Positions 27,341-40,870 of a DNA stretch of 51,735 nt are shown here, piece after piece (within the stretch, counting starts at the first letter, position 1; the number at the start of each line of letters is the position of its first letter). This DNA comes from Saccoglossus kowalevskii (taxonomy: Eukaryota > Hemichordata > Enteropneusta > Harrimaniidae), in NCBI RefSeq assembly GCF_000003605.2, contig NW_003124813.1:1-51735 (forward strand). Reading direction: 5' to 3'. A model generated the notes under the pieces. That model had not been told where the DNA came from and did not search any database. It worked only from the letters and a program-made list of their open reading frames with translations. The translations under genes were made by a program, and so were the position numbers.

Positions 27341-28130
27341 AGTGTGTTAAGTATAATCTTGCATTATAAGTCATTTGAACCAATCTGGTAATGATAGTTA
27401 TACAAATAAGATATGTAACGCCATAGGGGCTACATTTAACGCCATAGGGGTTTGCCCTCATTTATTATGGTATCCATGATATATATGGAAGTACTTGAAT
27501 AATTACAATATTATTTAGTGTGTAAAGAGTGTGTTAAGTATAATCTTGCATTATAAGTCATTTGAACCAATCTGGTAATGATAGTTATACAAATAAGATA
27601 TGTAACGCCATAGGGGCTACATTTAACGCCATAGGGGTTTGCCCTCATTTATTATGGTATCCATGATATATATGGAAGTACTTGAATAATTACAATATTA
27701 TTTAGTGTGTAAAGAGTGTGTTAAGTATAATCTTGCATTGTAAGTCATTTGAACCAATCTGGTAATGATAGTTATACAAATAAGATATGTAACGCCATAG
27801 GGGTTTGCCCTCATTTATTATGGTACCCTTGATATATATGGAAGTACTTGAATAATTACAATATTATTTAGTGTGTAAAGAGTGTATTAAGTATAATCTT
27901 CCAGTATAAGTCATTTGAACCAATCTGGTAATGATAGTTATACAAATAAGATATGTAACGCCATAGGGGCTGCATTTAACGCCATAGGGGTTTGCCCTCA
28001 TTTATTATGGTATCCATGATATATATATGGAAGTACTTGAATAATTACAATATTATTTAGTGTGTAAAGAGTGTGTTAAGTATAATCTTCCAGTATAAGT
28101 CATTTGAACCAATCTGGTAATGATAGTTAT

Positions 28131-29370
28131 TCCGGTACAAATAAGATATGTAACGCCGTAGGGGCTACATTTAAAGCCATAGGGGTTTGCCCTCATTTAT
28201 TATGGTATCCATGATATATATGGATGTACTTGAATAATTACAATATTATTTAGTGTATAAAGAGTGTGTTAAGTATAATCTTGCATTATAAGTCATTTGA
28301 ACCATTCTGGTAGTGATAGTCATACAAATAAGATATGTAACGCCGTAGGGGCTGCATTTAACGCCATATGGGTTTGCCCTCATTTATTATGGTATCCATG
28401 ATATATATGGAAGTACTTGAATAATTACAATATTATTTAGTGTATAAAAAATGTGTTAAGTATAATCTTCCAGTATAAGTCATTTGAACCAATCTGGTAA
28501 TGATAGTTATACAAATAAGATATGTAACGCCGTAGGGGCTGCATTTAACGCCATAGGGGTTTGCCCTCATTTATTATGGTATCCATGATATATATGGAAG
28601 TACTTGAATAATTACAATATTATTTAGTGTGTAAAGAGTGTGTTAAGTATAATCTTCCAGTATAAGTCATTTGAACCAATCTGGTAATGATAGTTATTCC
28701 GGTACAAATAAGATATGTAACGTCGTAGGGGCTACATTTAAAGCCATAGGGGTTTGCCCTCATTTATTATGGTATCCATGATATATATGGAAGTACTTGA
28801 ATAATTACAATATTATTTAGTGTATAAAGAGTGTGTTAAGTATAATCTTGCATTATAAGTCATTTGAACCAATCTGGTAATGATAGTTATACAAATAAGA
28901 TATGTAACGCCATAGGGGCTACATTTAACGCCATAGGGGTTTGCCCTCATTTATTATGGTATCCATGATATATATGGAAGTACTTGAATAATTACAATAT
29001 TATTTAATGTGTAAAGAGTGTGTTAAGTATAATCTTGCATTATAAGTCATTTGAACCAATCTGGTAATGATAGTTATACAAATAAGATATGTAACGCCAT
29101 AGGGGCTACATTTAACGCCATTGGGGTTTGCCCTCATTTATTATGGTACCCTTGATACATATGGAAGTACTGGAATAATTACAATATTATTTAGTGTATA
29201 AAGAGTGTGTTAAGTATAATCTTGCATTATAAGTCATTTGAACCAATCTGGTAATGATAGTTATACAAATAAGATATGTAACGCCGTAGGGGCTACATTT
29301 AAAGCCATAGGGGTTTGCCCTCATTTATTATGGTATCCATGATATATATGAAAGTTCTTGAATAATTACA
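28131..29370. repeat. 1.2-kb duplicated block, copy 2, beginning with a 567-bp trimer
   Basis: The tccggt marks at 28,131 and 28,698 are 567 bp apart. The block follows the marker order of 16,350-17,590. A private change (atggatgtac, near 28,222) and later the agttcttgaat variant (shared with 24,112) show that its right end was joined to a different source. Confidence 0.82.
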
Positions 29371-32300
29371 ATATTATTTAGTGTATAAAGAGTGTGTTAA
29401 GTATAATCTTGCATTGTAAGTCACTTGAACCAATCTGGTAATGATAGTTATACAAATAAGATATGTAACGCCATAGGGGCTACATTTAACGCCATAGGGT
29501 TTGCCCTCATTTATTATGGTATCCATGATATATATGGAAGTACTTGAATAATTACAATATTATTTAGTGTATAAAAAGTGTGTTAAGTATAATCTTCCAG
29601 TATAAGTCATTTGAACCAATCTGGTAATGATAGTTTTACAAATAAGATATGTAACGCCATAGGGGTTTGCCCTCATTTATTATGGTATCCATGATATATA
29701 TGGAAGTACTTGAATAATTACAATATTATTTAGTGTATAAAAAGTGTGTTAAGTATAATCTTCCAGTATAAGTCATTTGAACCAATCTGGTAATGATAGT
29801 TATACAAATAAGATATGTAACGCCGTAGGGGCTGCATTTAACGCCATAGGGGTTTGCACTCATTTATTATGGTATCCATGATATATATGGAAGTACTTGA
29901 ATAATTACAATATTATTTAGTGTATAAAGAGTGTGTTAAGTATAATCTTGCATTATAAGTCATTTGAACCAATCTGGTATTGATAGTTATACAAATAAGA
30001 TATGTAACGCCGTAGGGGCTGCATTTAACGCCATAGGGGTTTGCCCTCATTTATTATGGTATCGATGATATATATATGGAAGTACTTGAATAATTACAAT
30101 ATTATTTAGTGTGTAAAGAGTGTGTTAAGTATAATCTTGCATTATAAGTCATTTGAACAAATCTGGTAATGATAGTTATACAAATAAGATATGTAACGCC
30201 ATAGGGGCTACATTTAACGCCATTGGGGTTTGCCCTCATTTATTATGGTACCCTTGATACATATGGAAGTACTGGAATAATTACAATATTATTTAGTGTA
30301 TAAAGAGTGTGTTAAGTATAATCTTGCATTATAAGTCATTTGAACCAATCTGGTAATGATAGTTATACAAATAAGATATGTAACGCCGTAGGGGCTACAT
30401 TTAAAGCCATAGGGGTTTGCCCTCATTTATTATGGTATCCATGATATATATGAAAGTACTTGAATAATTACAATATTATTTAGTGTATAAAGAGTGTGTT
30501 TAGTATAATCTTCCAGTATAAGTCATTTAAACCAATCTGGTAATGATAGTTATACAAATAAGATATGTAACGCCGTAGGGGCTGCATTTAACGCCATAGG
30601 GGTTTGCCCTCATTTATTATGGTATCCATAATATATATGGAAGTACTTGAATAATTACAATATTATTTAGTGTATAAAGAGTGTGTTAAGTATAATCTTG
30701 CATTGTAAGTCACTTGAACCAATCAGGTAATGATAGTTATACAAATAAGATATGTAACGCCATAGGGGCTACATTTAACGCCATAGGGGTTTGCCCTCAT
30801 TTATTATGGTATCCATGATATATATGGAAGTACTTGAATAATTACAATATTATTTAATGTGTAAAGAGTGTGTTAAGTATAATCTTCCAGTATAAGTCAT
30901 TTGAACCAATCTGGTAATGATAGTTATTCCGGTACAAATAAGATATGTAACGCCGTAGGGGCTACATTTAAAGCCATAGGGGTTTGCCCTCATTTATTAT
31001 GGTATCCATGATATATATGGAAGTACTTGAATAATTACAATATTATTTAGTGTATAAAGAGTGTGTTAAGTATAATCTTGCATTATAAGTCATTTGAACC
31101 ATTCTGGTAGTGATAGTCATACAAATAAGATATGTAACGCCGTAGGGGCTGCATTTAACGCCATAGGGGTTTGCCCTCATTTATTATGGTATCCATGATA
31201 TATATGGAAGAACTTGAATAATTACAATATTATTTAGTGTATAAAGAGTGTGTTAAGTATAATCTTGCATTGTAGGTCACTTGAACCAATCTGGTAATGA
31301 TAGTTATACAAATAAGATATGTAACGCCATAGGGGCTACATTTAACGCCATAGGGGTTTGCCCTCATTTATTATGGTATCCATGATATATATGGAAGTAC
31401 TTGAATAATTAAAATATTATTTAGTGTATAAAGAGTGTGTTAAGTATAATCTTGCATTATAAGTCATTTGAACCAATCTGGTAGTGATAGTCATACAAAT
31501 AAGATATGTAACGCCGTAGGGGCTGCATTTAACGCCATAGGGGTTTGCCCTCATTTATTATGGTATCCATGATATATATGGAAGTACTTGAACAATTACA
31601 ATATTATTTAGTGTATAAAAAGTGTGTTAAGTATAATCTTCCAGTATAAGTCATTTGAACCAATCTGGTAATGATAGTTATACAAATAAGATATGTAACG
31701 CCGTAGGGGCTGCATTTAACGCCATATGGGTTTGCCCTCATTTATTATGGTATCCATGATATATATGGAAGTACTTGAATAATTACAATATTATTTAGTG
31801 TGTAAAGAGTGTGTTAAGTATAATCTTCCAGTATAAGTCATTTGAACCAATCTGGTAATGATAGTTATTTCGGTACAAATAAGATATGTAACGCCGTATG
31901 GGCTACATTTAAAGCCATAGGGGTTTGCCCTCATTTATTATGGTATCCATGATATATATGGAAGTACTTGAATAATTACAATATTATTTAGTTTATAAAG
32001 AGTGTGTTAAGTATAATCTTGCATTATAAGTCATTTGAACCAATCTGGTAATGATAGTTATATAAATAAGATATGTAACGCCATAGGGGCTACATTTAAC
32101 GCCATAGGGGTTTGCCCTCATTTATTATGGTATCCATGATATATATGGAAGTACTTGAATAATTACAATATTATTTAGTGTATAAAGAGTGTGTTAAGTA
32201 TAATCTTGCATTATAAGTCATTTGAACCAATCTGGTAATGATAGTTATACAAATAAGATATGTAACGCCGTAGGGGCTACATTTAACGCCATAGGGGTTT

Positions 32301-35300
32301 GCCCTCATTTATTATGGTATCCATAATATATATGGAAGTACTTGAATAATTACAATATTATTTAGTGTATAAAGAGTGTGTTAAGTATAATCTTGCATTG
32401 TAAGTCACTTGAACCAATCAGGTAATGATAGTTATACAAATAAGATATGTAACGCCATAGGGGCTACATTTAACGCCATAGGGGTTTGCCCTCATTTATT
32501 ATGGTATCCATGATATATATGGAAGTACTTGAATAATTACAATATTATTTAGTGTATAAAGAGTGTGTTAAGTATAATCTTGCATTATAAGTCATTTGAA
32601 CCATTCTGGTAGTGATAGTCATACAAATAAGATATGTAACGCCGTAGGGGCTGCATTTAACGCCATAGGGGTTTGCCCTCATTTATTATGGTATCCATGA
32701 TATATATGGAAGTACTTGAATAATTACAATATTATTTAGTGTATAAAAAGTGTGTTAAGTATAATCTTCCAGTATAAGTCATTTGAACCAATCTGGTAAT
32801 GATAGTTTTACAAATAAGATATGTAACGCCATAGGGGTTTGCCCTCATTTATTATGGTATCCATGATATATATGGAAGTACTTGAATAATTACAATATTA
32901 TTTAGTGTGTAAAGAGTGTGTTAAGTATAATCTTCCAGTATAAGTCATTTGAACCAATCTGGTAATGATAGTTATACAAATAAGATATGTAACGCCATAG
33001 GGGCTACATTTAACGCCATTGGGGTTTGCCCTCATTTATTATGGTACCCTTGATACATATGGAAGTACTGGAATAATTACAATATTATTTAGTGTGTAAA
33101 GAGTGTGTTAAGTATAATCTTCCAGTATAAGTCATTTGAACCAATCTGGTAATGATAGTTATTCCGGTACAAATAAGATATGTAACGCCGTAGGGGCTAC
33201 ATTTAAAGCCATAGGGGTTTGCCCTCATTTATTATGGTATCCATGATATATATGGAAGTACTTGAATAATTACAATATTATTTAGTGTATAAAGAGTGTG
33301 TTAAGTATAATCTTGCATTATAAGTCATTTGAACCAATCTGGTAATGATAGTTTTACAAATAAGATATGTAACGCCATAGGGGTTTGCCCTCATTTATTA
33401 TGGTATCCATGATATATATGGAAGTACTTGAATAATTACAATATTATTTAGTGTATAAAAAGTGTGTTAAGTATAATCTTCCAGTATAAGTCATTTGAAC
33501 CAATCTGGTAATGATAGTTATACAAATAAGATATGTAACGCCGTAGGGGCTGCATTTAACGCCATAGGGGTTTGCACTCATTTATTATGGTATCCATGAT
33601 ATATATGGAAATACTTGAATAATTACAATATTATTTAGTGTATAAAGAGTGTGTTAAGTATAATCTTGCATTATAAGTCATTTGAACCAATCTGGTATTG
33701 ATAGTATACAAATAAGATATGTAACGCCGTAAGGGCTGCATTTAACGCCATAGGGGTTTGCCCTCATTTATTATGGTATCCATGATATATATATGGAAGT
33801 ACTTGAATAATTACAATATTATTTAGTGTATAAAGAGTGTGTTAAGTATAATCTTGCATTGTAAGTCACTTGAACCAATCAGGTAATGATAGTTATACAA
33901 ATAAGATATGTAACGCCATAGGGGCTACATTTAACGCCATAGGGGTTTGCCCTCATTTATTATGGTATCCATGATATATATGGAAGTACTTGAATAATTA
34001 CAATATTATTTAATGTGTAAAGAGTGTGTTAAGTATAATCTTCCAGTATAAGTCATTTGAACCAATCTGGTAATGATAGTTATTCCGGTACAAATAAGAT
34101 ATGTAACGCCGTAGGGGCTACATTTAAAGCCATAGGGGTTTGCCCTCATTTATTATGGTATCCATGATATATATGGAAGTACTTGAATAATTACAATATT
34201 ATTTAGTGTATAAAGAGTGTGTTAAGTATAATCTTGCATTATAAGTCATTTGAACCATTCTGGTAGTGATAGTCATACAAATAAGATATGTAACGCCGTA
34301 GGGGCTGCATTTAACGCCATAGGGGTTTGCCCTCATTTATTATGGTATCCATGATATATATGGAAGTACTTGAATAATTACAATATTATTTAGTGTATAA
34401 AAAGTGTGTTAAGTATAATCTTCCAGTATAAGTCATTTGAACCAATCTGGTAATGATAGTTTTACAAATAAGATATGTAACGCCATAGGGGTTTGCCCTC
34501 ATTTATTATGGTATCCATGATATATATGGAAGTACTTGAATAATTACAATATTATTTAGTGTGTAAAGAGTGTGTTAAGTATAATCTTCCAGTATAAGTC
34601 ATTTGAACCAATCTGGTAATGATAGTTATTCCGGTACAAATAAGATATGTAACGCCGTAGGGGCTACATTTAAAGCCATAGGGGTTTGCCCTCATTTATT
34701 ATGGTATCCATGATATATATGGAAGTACTTGAATAATTACAATATTATTTAGTGTATAAAGAGTGTGTTAAGTATAATCTTGCATTATAAGTCATTTGAA
34801 CCATTCTGGTAGTGATAGTCATACAAATAAGATGTGTAACGCCGTAGGGGCTGCATTTAACGCCATAGGGGTTTGCCCTCATTTATTATGGTATCCATGA
34901 TATATATGGAAGTACTTGAATAATTACAATATTATTTAGTGTATAAAAAGTGTGTTAAGTATAATCTTCCAGTATAAGTCATTTGAACCAATCTGGTAAT
35001 GATAGTTTTACAAATAAGATATGTAACGCCATAGGGGCTACATTTAACGCCATTGGGGTTTGCCCTCATTTATTATGGTACCCTTGATATATATGGAAGT
35101 ACTTGAATAATTACAATATTATTTATTGTATAAAAAGTGTGTTAAGTATAATCTTCCAGTATAAGTCATTTGAACCAATCTGGTAATGATAGTTATACAA
35201 ATAAGATATGTAACGCCATAGGGGCTGCATTTAACGCCATTGGGGTTTGCCCTCATTTATTATGGTACCCTTGATACATATGGAAGTACTGGAATAATTA

Positions 35301-35687
35301 CAATATTATTTAGTGTATAAAGAGTGTGTTAAGTATAATCTTGCATTATAAGTCATTTGAACCAATCTGGTAATGATAGTTATACAAATAAGATGTGTAA
35401 CGCCACAGGGGCTGCATTTAACGCCATGGGGGTTTTGATAGATTTTATTATTGTATCCCTGATATATATGGAAGTACTGGAATAATTACAATATTATTTA
35501 GTGTGTAAAGAGTGTGTTGAGTATAATCTTGCATTATAAGTCATTTGAACCAGTCTGGTAATAATAGTTATACAAATAAGATGTGTAACACCATAGGGGC
35601 TACATTTAACGCCATAGGGGTTTGATAGCTTTTATTATGGTACCCTTGATACATATGGAAGTACTGGAATAATTACAATATTATTTT

Positions 35688-35940
35688 GTGTGTAGAGTAC
35701 ATTCTTGCATTATAAGTCATTTGTACCAAACTGGTAGTGACAGTTATATGTATGTCAATCATTGTCGCAACACCTTAGGGTTGCAATTATTAGGTTTGAT
35801 GGCTCGTATTATCTGGTATCCCTGGTTGATATGGTATTATTTGTTTGTCTGGATTTCGTAGATTATAATCTCGCAAGTTTATTAGTCATTTGTACCAAAC
35901 TGGTAATATTAACTGGTAATATTGTTTGTCAATAGTGGGT
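35688..35940. repeat. Relic module 1, part a: two decayed satellite monomers
   Basis: After tattttgtgtgtagagtac the sequence still shows aagtcatttgtacc, ctggtag, a gcaacaccttaggg remnant, tctggtatccctgg and then a second gtcatttgtaccaaactgg. The two gtcatttgtacc marks (35,716 and 35,885) are 169 bp apart, close to the S length. Identity to the modern monomer is low and patchy. These look like old monomers that escaped homogenisation. Confidence 0.8.
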
Positions 35941-36160
35941 CTTCCAAGTGTCCAGGATACATAATGCCATTAAAAACATTTTGTTGGATGGGAAAGCCTT
36001 GCATCCCATTTAATTGAGTGTTCCTGTTATGTTTTTTACAGCTGTGTAATAAAGTTATTCATATTATTGTTATGGGTGTCTCAGAGTATTTTCTACAACA
36101 TAGCTGCAGAATATTGATTACCCATATCATGCCCAATATGGCGATTCAACACAATTAATA
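35941..36160. other. Relic module 1, part b: about 220 bp of non-satellite DNA
   Basis: The sequence from cttccaagtgtccagg to caacacaattaata has no match elsewhere in the window except its own copy at 40,175-40,394. It contains a 6-bp hairpin stem (atggga 35,988 / tcccat 36,004), an acagctgt palindrome and one AATAAA (36,048). It has no open frame of note. It could be original flank trapped by array growth, or a fragment of a mobile element. I do not recognise it. Satellite resumes in mid-monomer at gttatacaaataag (36,161). Confidence 0.75.
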
Positions 36161-39100
36161 GTTATACAAATAAGATGTGTAACGCCATAGGCGTTTGTTA
36201 GCATTTATTATGGTATCCCTGATATATATGGAAATACTGGAATAATTATATTATTATTTAGTGTGTAAAGAGTGTGTTGAGTATAATATTGCATTATAAG
36301 TCATTTGAATCAAACTGGTAATGATAGTTATACAAATCAGATGTGTAACGACATAGGGGTTTGCTAGCATTTATTATGGTACCCTTGATACATATGGAAG
36401 TACTGGAATAATTACAATACTATTTAGTGTGTAAAGAGTGTGTTAAGTATAATCTTGCATTATAAGTCATTTGAACCAAACTGGTAATAATAGTTATACA
36501 AATAAGATGTGTAACGCCATAGGGGTTTGCTTGCATTTATTATAGTACCCTTGATACATATGGAAGTACATGTACTGGAATAATTACAATACTATTTAGT
36601 GTGTAAAGAGTGTGTTAAGTATAATCTTGCATTATAAGTCATTTGAACCAAACTGGTAATAATAGTTATACAAATAAGATGTGTAACGCCATAGGGGCTA
36701 CATTTAACGCCATAGGGGTTTGATAGCTTTTATTATTGTATCCCTGATATATATGGAAGTACTGGAATAATTACAATATTATTTAGTGTGTAAAGAGTGT
36801 GTTAAGTATAATCTTGCATTATAAGTCATTTGAACTAGTCTGGTAATAATAGTTATACAAATAAGATGTGTAACGCCATAGGGGCTACATTTAACGCCAT
36901 AGGGGTTTGATAGCTTTTATTATTGTATCCCTGATATATATGGAAGTACTGGAATAATTACAATATTATTTTGTGTGTAAAGAGTGTGTTAAGTATAATC
37001 TTGCATTATAAGTCATTTGAACCCAAACTGGTAATAATAGTTATACAAATAAGATGTGTAACGCCATAGGGGTTTGCTTGCATTTATTATGGTACCCTTG
37101 ATATATATGGAAGTACTGGAATAATTACAATATTATTTAGTGTGTAAAGAGTGTGTTGAGTATAATCTTGCATTATAAGTCATTTGAACCAAACTGGTAA
37201 TAATAGTTATACAAATAAGATGTGTAACGCCATAGGGGCTGCATTTAACGCCATAGGGGCTTGCTTGCATTTATTATGGTATCCCTGATATATATGGAAG
37301 TACTGGAATAATTACAATATTATTTAGTGTGTAAAGAGTGTGTTGAGTATAATCTTGCATTATAAGTCATTTGAACCATTCTGGTAATAATAGTTATACA
37401 AATAAGATGTGTAACACCATAGGGGCTACATTTAACGCCATAGGGGTTTGATAGCTTTTATTATGGTATCCCTGATATATATGGAAGTACTGGAATAATT
37501 ACAATATTATTTAGTGTGTAAAGAGTGTCTTGAGTATAATCTTGCATTATAAGTCATTTGAACCAATTTGGTAATAATAGTTGTACAAATAAGATGTGTA
37601 ACGCCATAGGGGCTTGATAGCTTTTATTATGGTATCCCTGATATATATGGAAGTACTTGAATAATTACAATATTATTTAGTGTGTAAAGAGTGTGTTAAG
37701 TATAATCTTGCATTATAAGTCATTTGAACCAATCTGGTAATAATAGTTATACAAATAAGATGTGTAACGCCATAGGGGCTGCATTTAACGCCATAGGGAT
37801 TTGCTAGCATTTATTATGGTACCCTTGATATATATGGAAGTACTTGAATAATTACAATATTATTTAGTGTGTAAAGAGTGTGTTAAGTATAATCTTGCAT
37901 TATAAGTCATTTGAACCAATCTGGTAATAATAGTTATACAAATAAGATGTGTAACGCCATAGGGGCTGCATTTAACGCCATAGGGGTTTGCTTGCATTTA
38001 TTATGGTATCCCTGATATATATGGAAGTACTGGAATAATTACATTATTATTTAGTGTGTAAAGAGTGTGTTGAGTATAATCTTGCATTATAAGTCATTTG
38101 AACCAATCTGGTAATAATAGTTATACAAATAAGATGTGTAACGCCATAGGGGCTGCATTTAACGCCATAGGGGTTTGCTAGCATTTGTTATGGTACCCTT
38201 GATACATATGGAAGTACTTGAATAATTACAATATTATTTAGTGTGTAAAGAGTGTGTTGAGTATAATCTTGCATTATAAGTCATTTGAACCATTCTGGTA
38301 ATAATAGTTATACAAATAAGATGTGTAACGCCATAGGGGCTACATTTAACGCCATAGGGGTTTGCTTGCATTTATTATGGTATCCCTGATATATATGGAA
38401 GTACTGGAATAATTACAATATTATTTAGTGTGTAAAGAGTGTGTTGAGTATAATCTTGCATTATAAGTCATTTGAACCATTCTGGTAATAATAGTTATAC
38501 AAATAAGATGTGTAACGCCATAGGGGCTGCATTAACGCCATAGGGGTTTGCTTGCATTTATTATGGTATCCTTGATACATATAGAAGTACTGGAATAATT
38601 ACAATATTATTTAGTGCGTAAAGAGTGTGTTAAGTATAATCTTGCATTATAAGTCATTTGAACCAGTCTGGTAATAATAGTTATACAAATAAGATGTGTA
38701 ACGCCATAGGGGCTACATTTAACGCCATAGGGGTTTGATAGCTTTTATTATTGTATCCCTGATATATATGGAAGTACTGGAATAATTACAATATTATTTT
38801 GTGTGTAAAGAGTGTGTTAAGTATAATCGTGCATTATAAGTCATTTGAACCAGTCTGGTAATAATAGTTATACAAATCAGATGTGTAACACCATAGGGGC
38901 TACATTTAACGCCATAGGGGTTTGATAGCTTTTATTATTGTATCCCTGATATATATGGAAGTACTGGAATAATTACAATATTATTTAGTCTGTAAGGAGG
39001 GTGTTGAGTATAATCTTGCATTATAAGTCATTTGAACCAGTCTGGTAATAATAGTTATACAAATAAGATGTGTAACACCATAGGCGCTACATTTAACGCC

Positions 39101-39664
39101 ATAGGGGTTTGATAGCTTTTATTATTGTATCCCTGATATATATGGAAGTACTGGAATAATTACAATATTATTTTGTGTGTAAAGAGTGTGTTAAGTATAA
39201 TCTTGCATTATAAGTCATTTGAACCAGTCTGGTAATAATAGTTATACAAATAAGATGTGTAACGCCATAGGCGCTACATTTAACGCCATAGGGGTTTGAT
39301 AGCTTTTATTATTGTATCCCTGATATATATGTAAGTACTGGAATAATTACAATATTATTTTGTGTGTAAAGAGTGTGTTAAGTATAATCTTGCATTATAA
39401 GTCATTTGAACCAGTCTGGTAATAATAGTTATACAAATAAGATGTGTAACGCCATAGTGGCTGCATTTAACGCCATAGGTGTTTGATAGCATTTATTATG
39501 GTACCCTTGATACATATGGAAGTACTGGAATAATTACAATATTATTTAGTGTGTAAAGAGTGTGTTAAGTATAATCTTGCATTTTAAGTCATTTGAACCA
39601 GTCTGGTAATAATAGTTATACAAATAAGATGTGTAACACCATAGGGGCCACATTTAACGCCATG

Positions 39665-40870
39665 GGGGTTTTATAGATTTTATTATTGTATCCCTGATAT
39701 ATATGGAAGTACTGGAATAATTACAATATTATTTAGTGTGTAAAGAGTGTGTTAAGTATAATCTTGCATTATAAGTCATTTGAACCAGTCTGGTAATAAT
39801 AGTTATACAAATAAGATGTGTAACACCATAGGGGCTACATTTAACGCCATAGGGGTTTGATAGCTTTTATTATGGTACCCTTGATACATATGGAAGTACT
39901 GGAATAATTACAATATTATTTTGTGTGTAGAGTACATTCTTGCATTATAAGTCATTTGTACCAAACTGGTAGTGACAGTTATATGTATGTCAATTATTGT
40001 CGCAACACCTTAGGGTTGCAATTATTAGGTTTGATGGCTCGTATTATCTGGTATCCCTGGTTGATATGGTATTATTTGTTTGTCTGGATTTCGTAGATTA
40101 TAATCTCGCAAGTTTATTAGTCATTTGTACCAAACTGGTAATATTAACTGGTAATATTGTTTGTCAATAGTGGGTCTTCCAAGTGTCCAGGATACATAAT
40201 GCCATTAATAACATTTTGTTGGATGGGAAAGCCTTGCATCCCATTTAATTGAGTGTTCCTGTTATGTTTTTACAGCTGTGTAATAAAGTTATTCATATTA
40301 TTGTTATGGGTGTCTCAGAGTATTTTCTATAACATAGCTGCAGAATATTGATTACCCATATCATGCCCAATATGGCGATTCAACACAATTAATAGTTATA
40401 CAAATAAGATGTGTAACGCCATAGGCGTTTGTTAGCATTTATTATGGTATCCCTGATATATATGGAAGTACTGGAATAATTATATTATTATTTAGTGTGT
40501 AAAGAGTGTGTTGAGTATAATCTTGCATTATAAATCATTTGAATCAAACTGGTAATGATAGTTATACAAATAAGATGTGTAACGCCATAGAGGTTTGCTA
40601 GCATTTATTATAGTACCCTTGTTACATATGGAAGTACTGGAATAATTACAATACTATTTAGTGTGTAAAGAGTGTGTTAAGTATTATCTTGCATTATAAG
40701 TCATTTGAACCATACTGGTAATAATAGTTATACAAATAAGATGTGTAACGCCATAGGGGTTTGCTTGCATTTATTATAGTATCCCTGATACATATGGAAG
40801 TACTAGAATAATTACAATATTATTTAGTGTGTAAAGAGTGTGTTAAGTATAATCTTGCATTATAAGTCAT
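39665..40870. repeat. Segmental duplication, copy 2
   Basis: This is the partner of 35,430-36,640. The few differences include attaataacatt versus attaaaaacatt, one T fewer in the run before acagctg, ctataaca versus ctacaaca, and atagtaccc versus atggtaccc. To its right the array continues with B monomers arranged differently from those after copy 1. Confidence 0.85.
39923..40394. repeat. Relic module 2 (decayed monomers plus non-satellite DNA)
   Basis: The organisation is the same as at 35,688-36,160, with about five or six differences in 470 bases. It resumes into satellite at gttatacaaataag (40,395), at the same base of the monomer. The module and both junctions were therefore copied as a unit rather than inserted twice independently. 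Confidence 0.85.

Larger units (their letters stand above)
7803..34640. repeat. Zone of monomers carrying the 6-bp tccggt insertion (193-bp units)
   Basis: A 6-bp insertion turns gttatacaaat into gttattccggtacaaat. By eye I find it at 7803, 10367, 10934, 14489, 15596, 16350, 16917, 18419, 20299, 20866, 21620, 22353, 24770, 26459, 28131, 28698, 30928, 33163, 34084 and 34630, and with one change (ttcggt) at 31869. Two more lie at 49124 and 49670. It is absent from the first 7.8 kb and from subfamily B. It is nearly always preceded by tccagtataag and followed by ccgtaggggctac and aaagcc, so it tags one monomer lineage. Spacings of 546, 567, 733 and 754 bp are exact sums of 166, 187 and 193. Confidence 0.9.
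567..35390. repeat. Satellite subfamily A, main block (about 190 copies)
   Basis: Diagnostic states of A are gatatgtaac, tttgccctcattta, tatccatgatatat (or tacccttgat), tacttgaataatt, taatgatag and a mixture of gtgtataaag and gtgtgtaaag. Within A, three linked features vary: ccgtagg versus ccatagg, gctac versus gctgc, and aacgcc versus aaagcc. The alternatives tgcattataag and tccagtataag also vary. These combinations are reused in fixed orders, which defines the higher-order repeats listed separately. The copy number is estimated from length. Confidence 0.93.
35430..36640. repeat. Segmental duplication, copy 1 (relic module with its flanks)
   Basis: This 1.2-kb stretch matches 39,665-40,870 at an offset of 4,234-4,235, at roughly 98-99% identity by eye. 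It starts at an atggggg.ttt..tagattttatt monomer and runs through the relic module. It ends where the second copy changes from the catgtactgg insertion and the caaactgg state to others. The interval between copies is ordinary B satellite. Confidence 0.85.

Noticed and set aside
35770-35790. Telomere-like repeat (ccttagggttg)
   Set aside because: It is a single ttaggg occurrence inside a decayed monomer, with no tandem run.
36040-36060. Polyadenylation signal marking the 3' end of a gene
   Set aside because: One AATAAA in AT-rich DNA, with no open frame upstream and no other gene signal.
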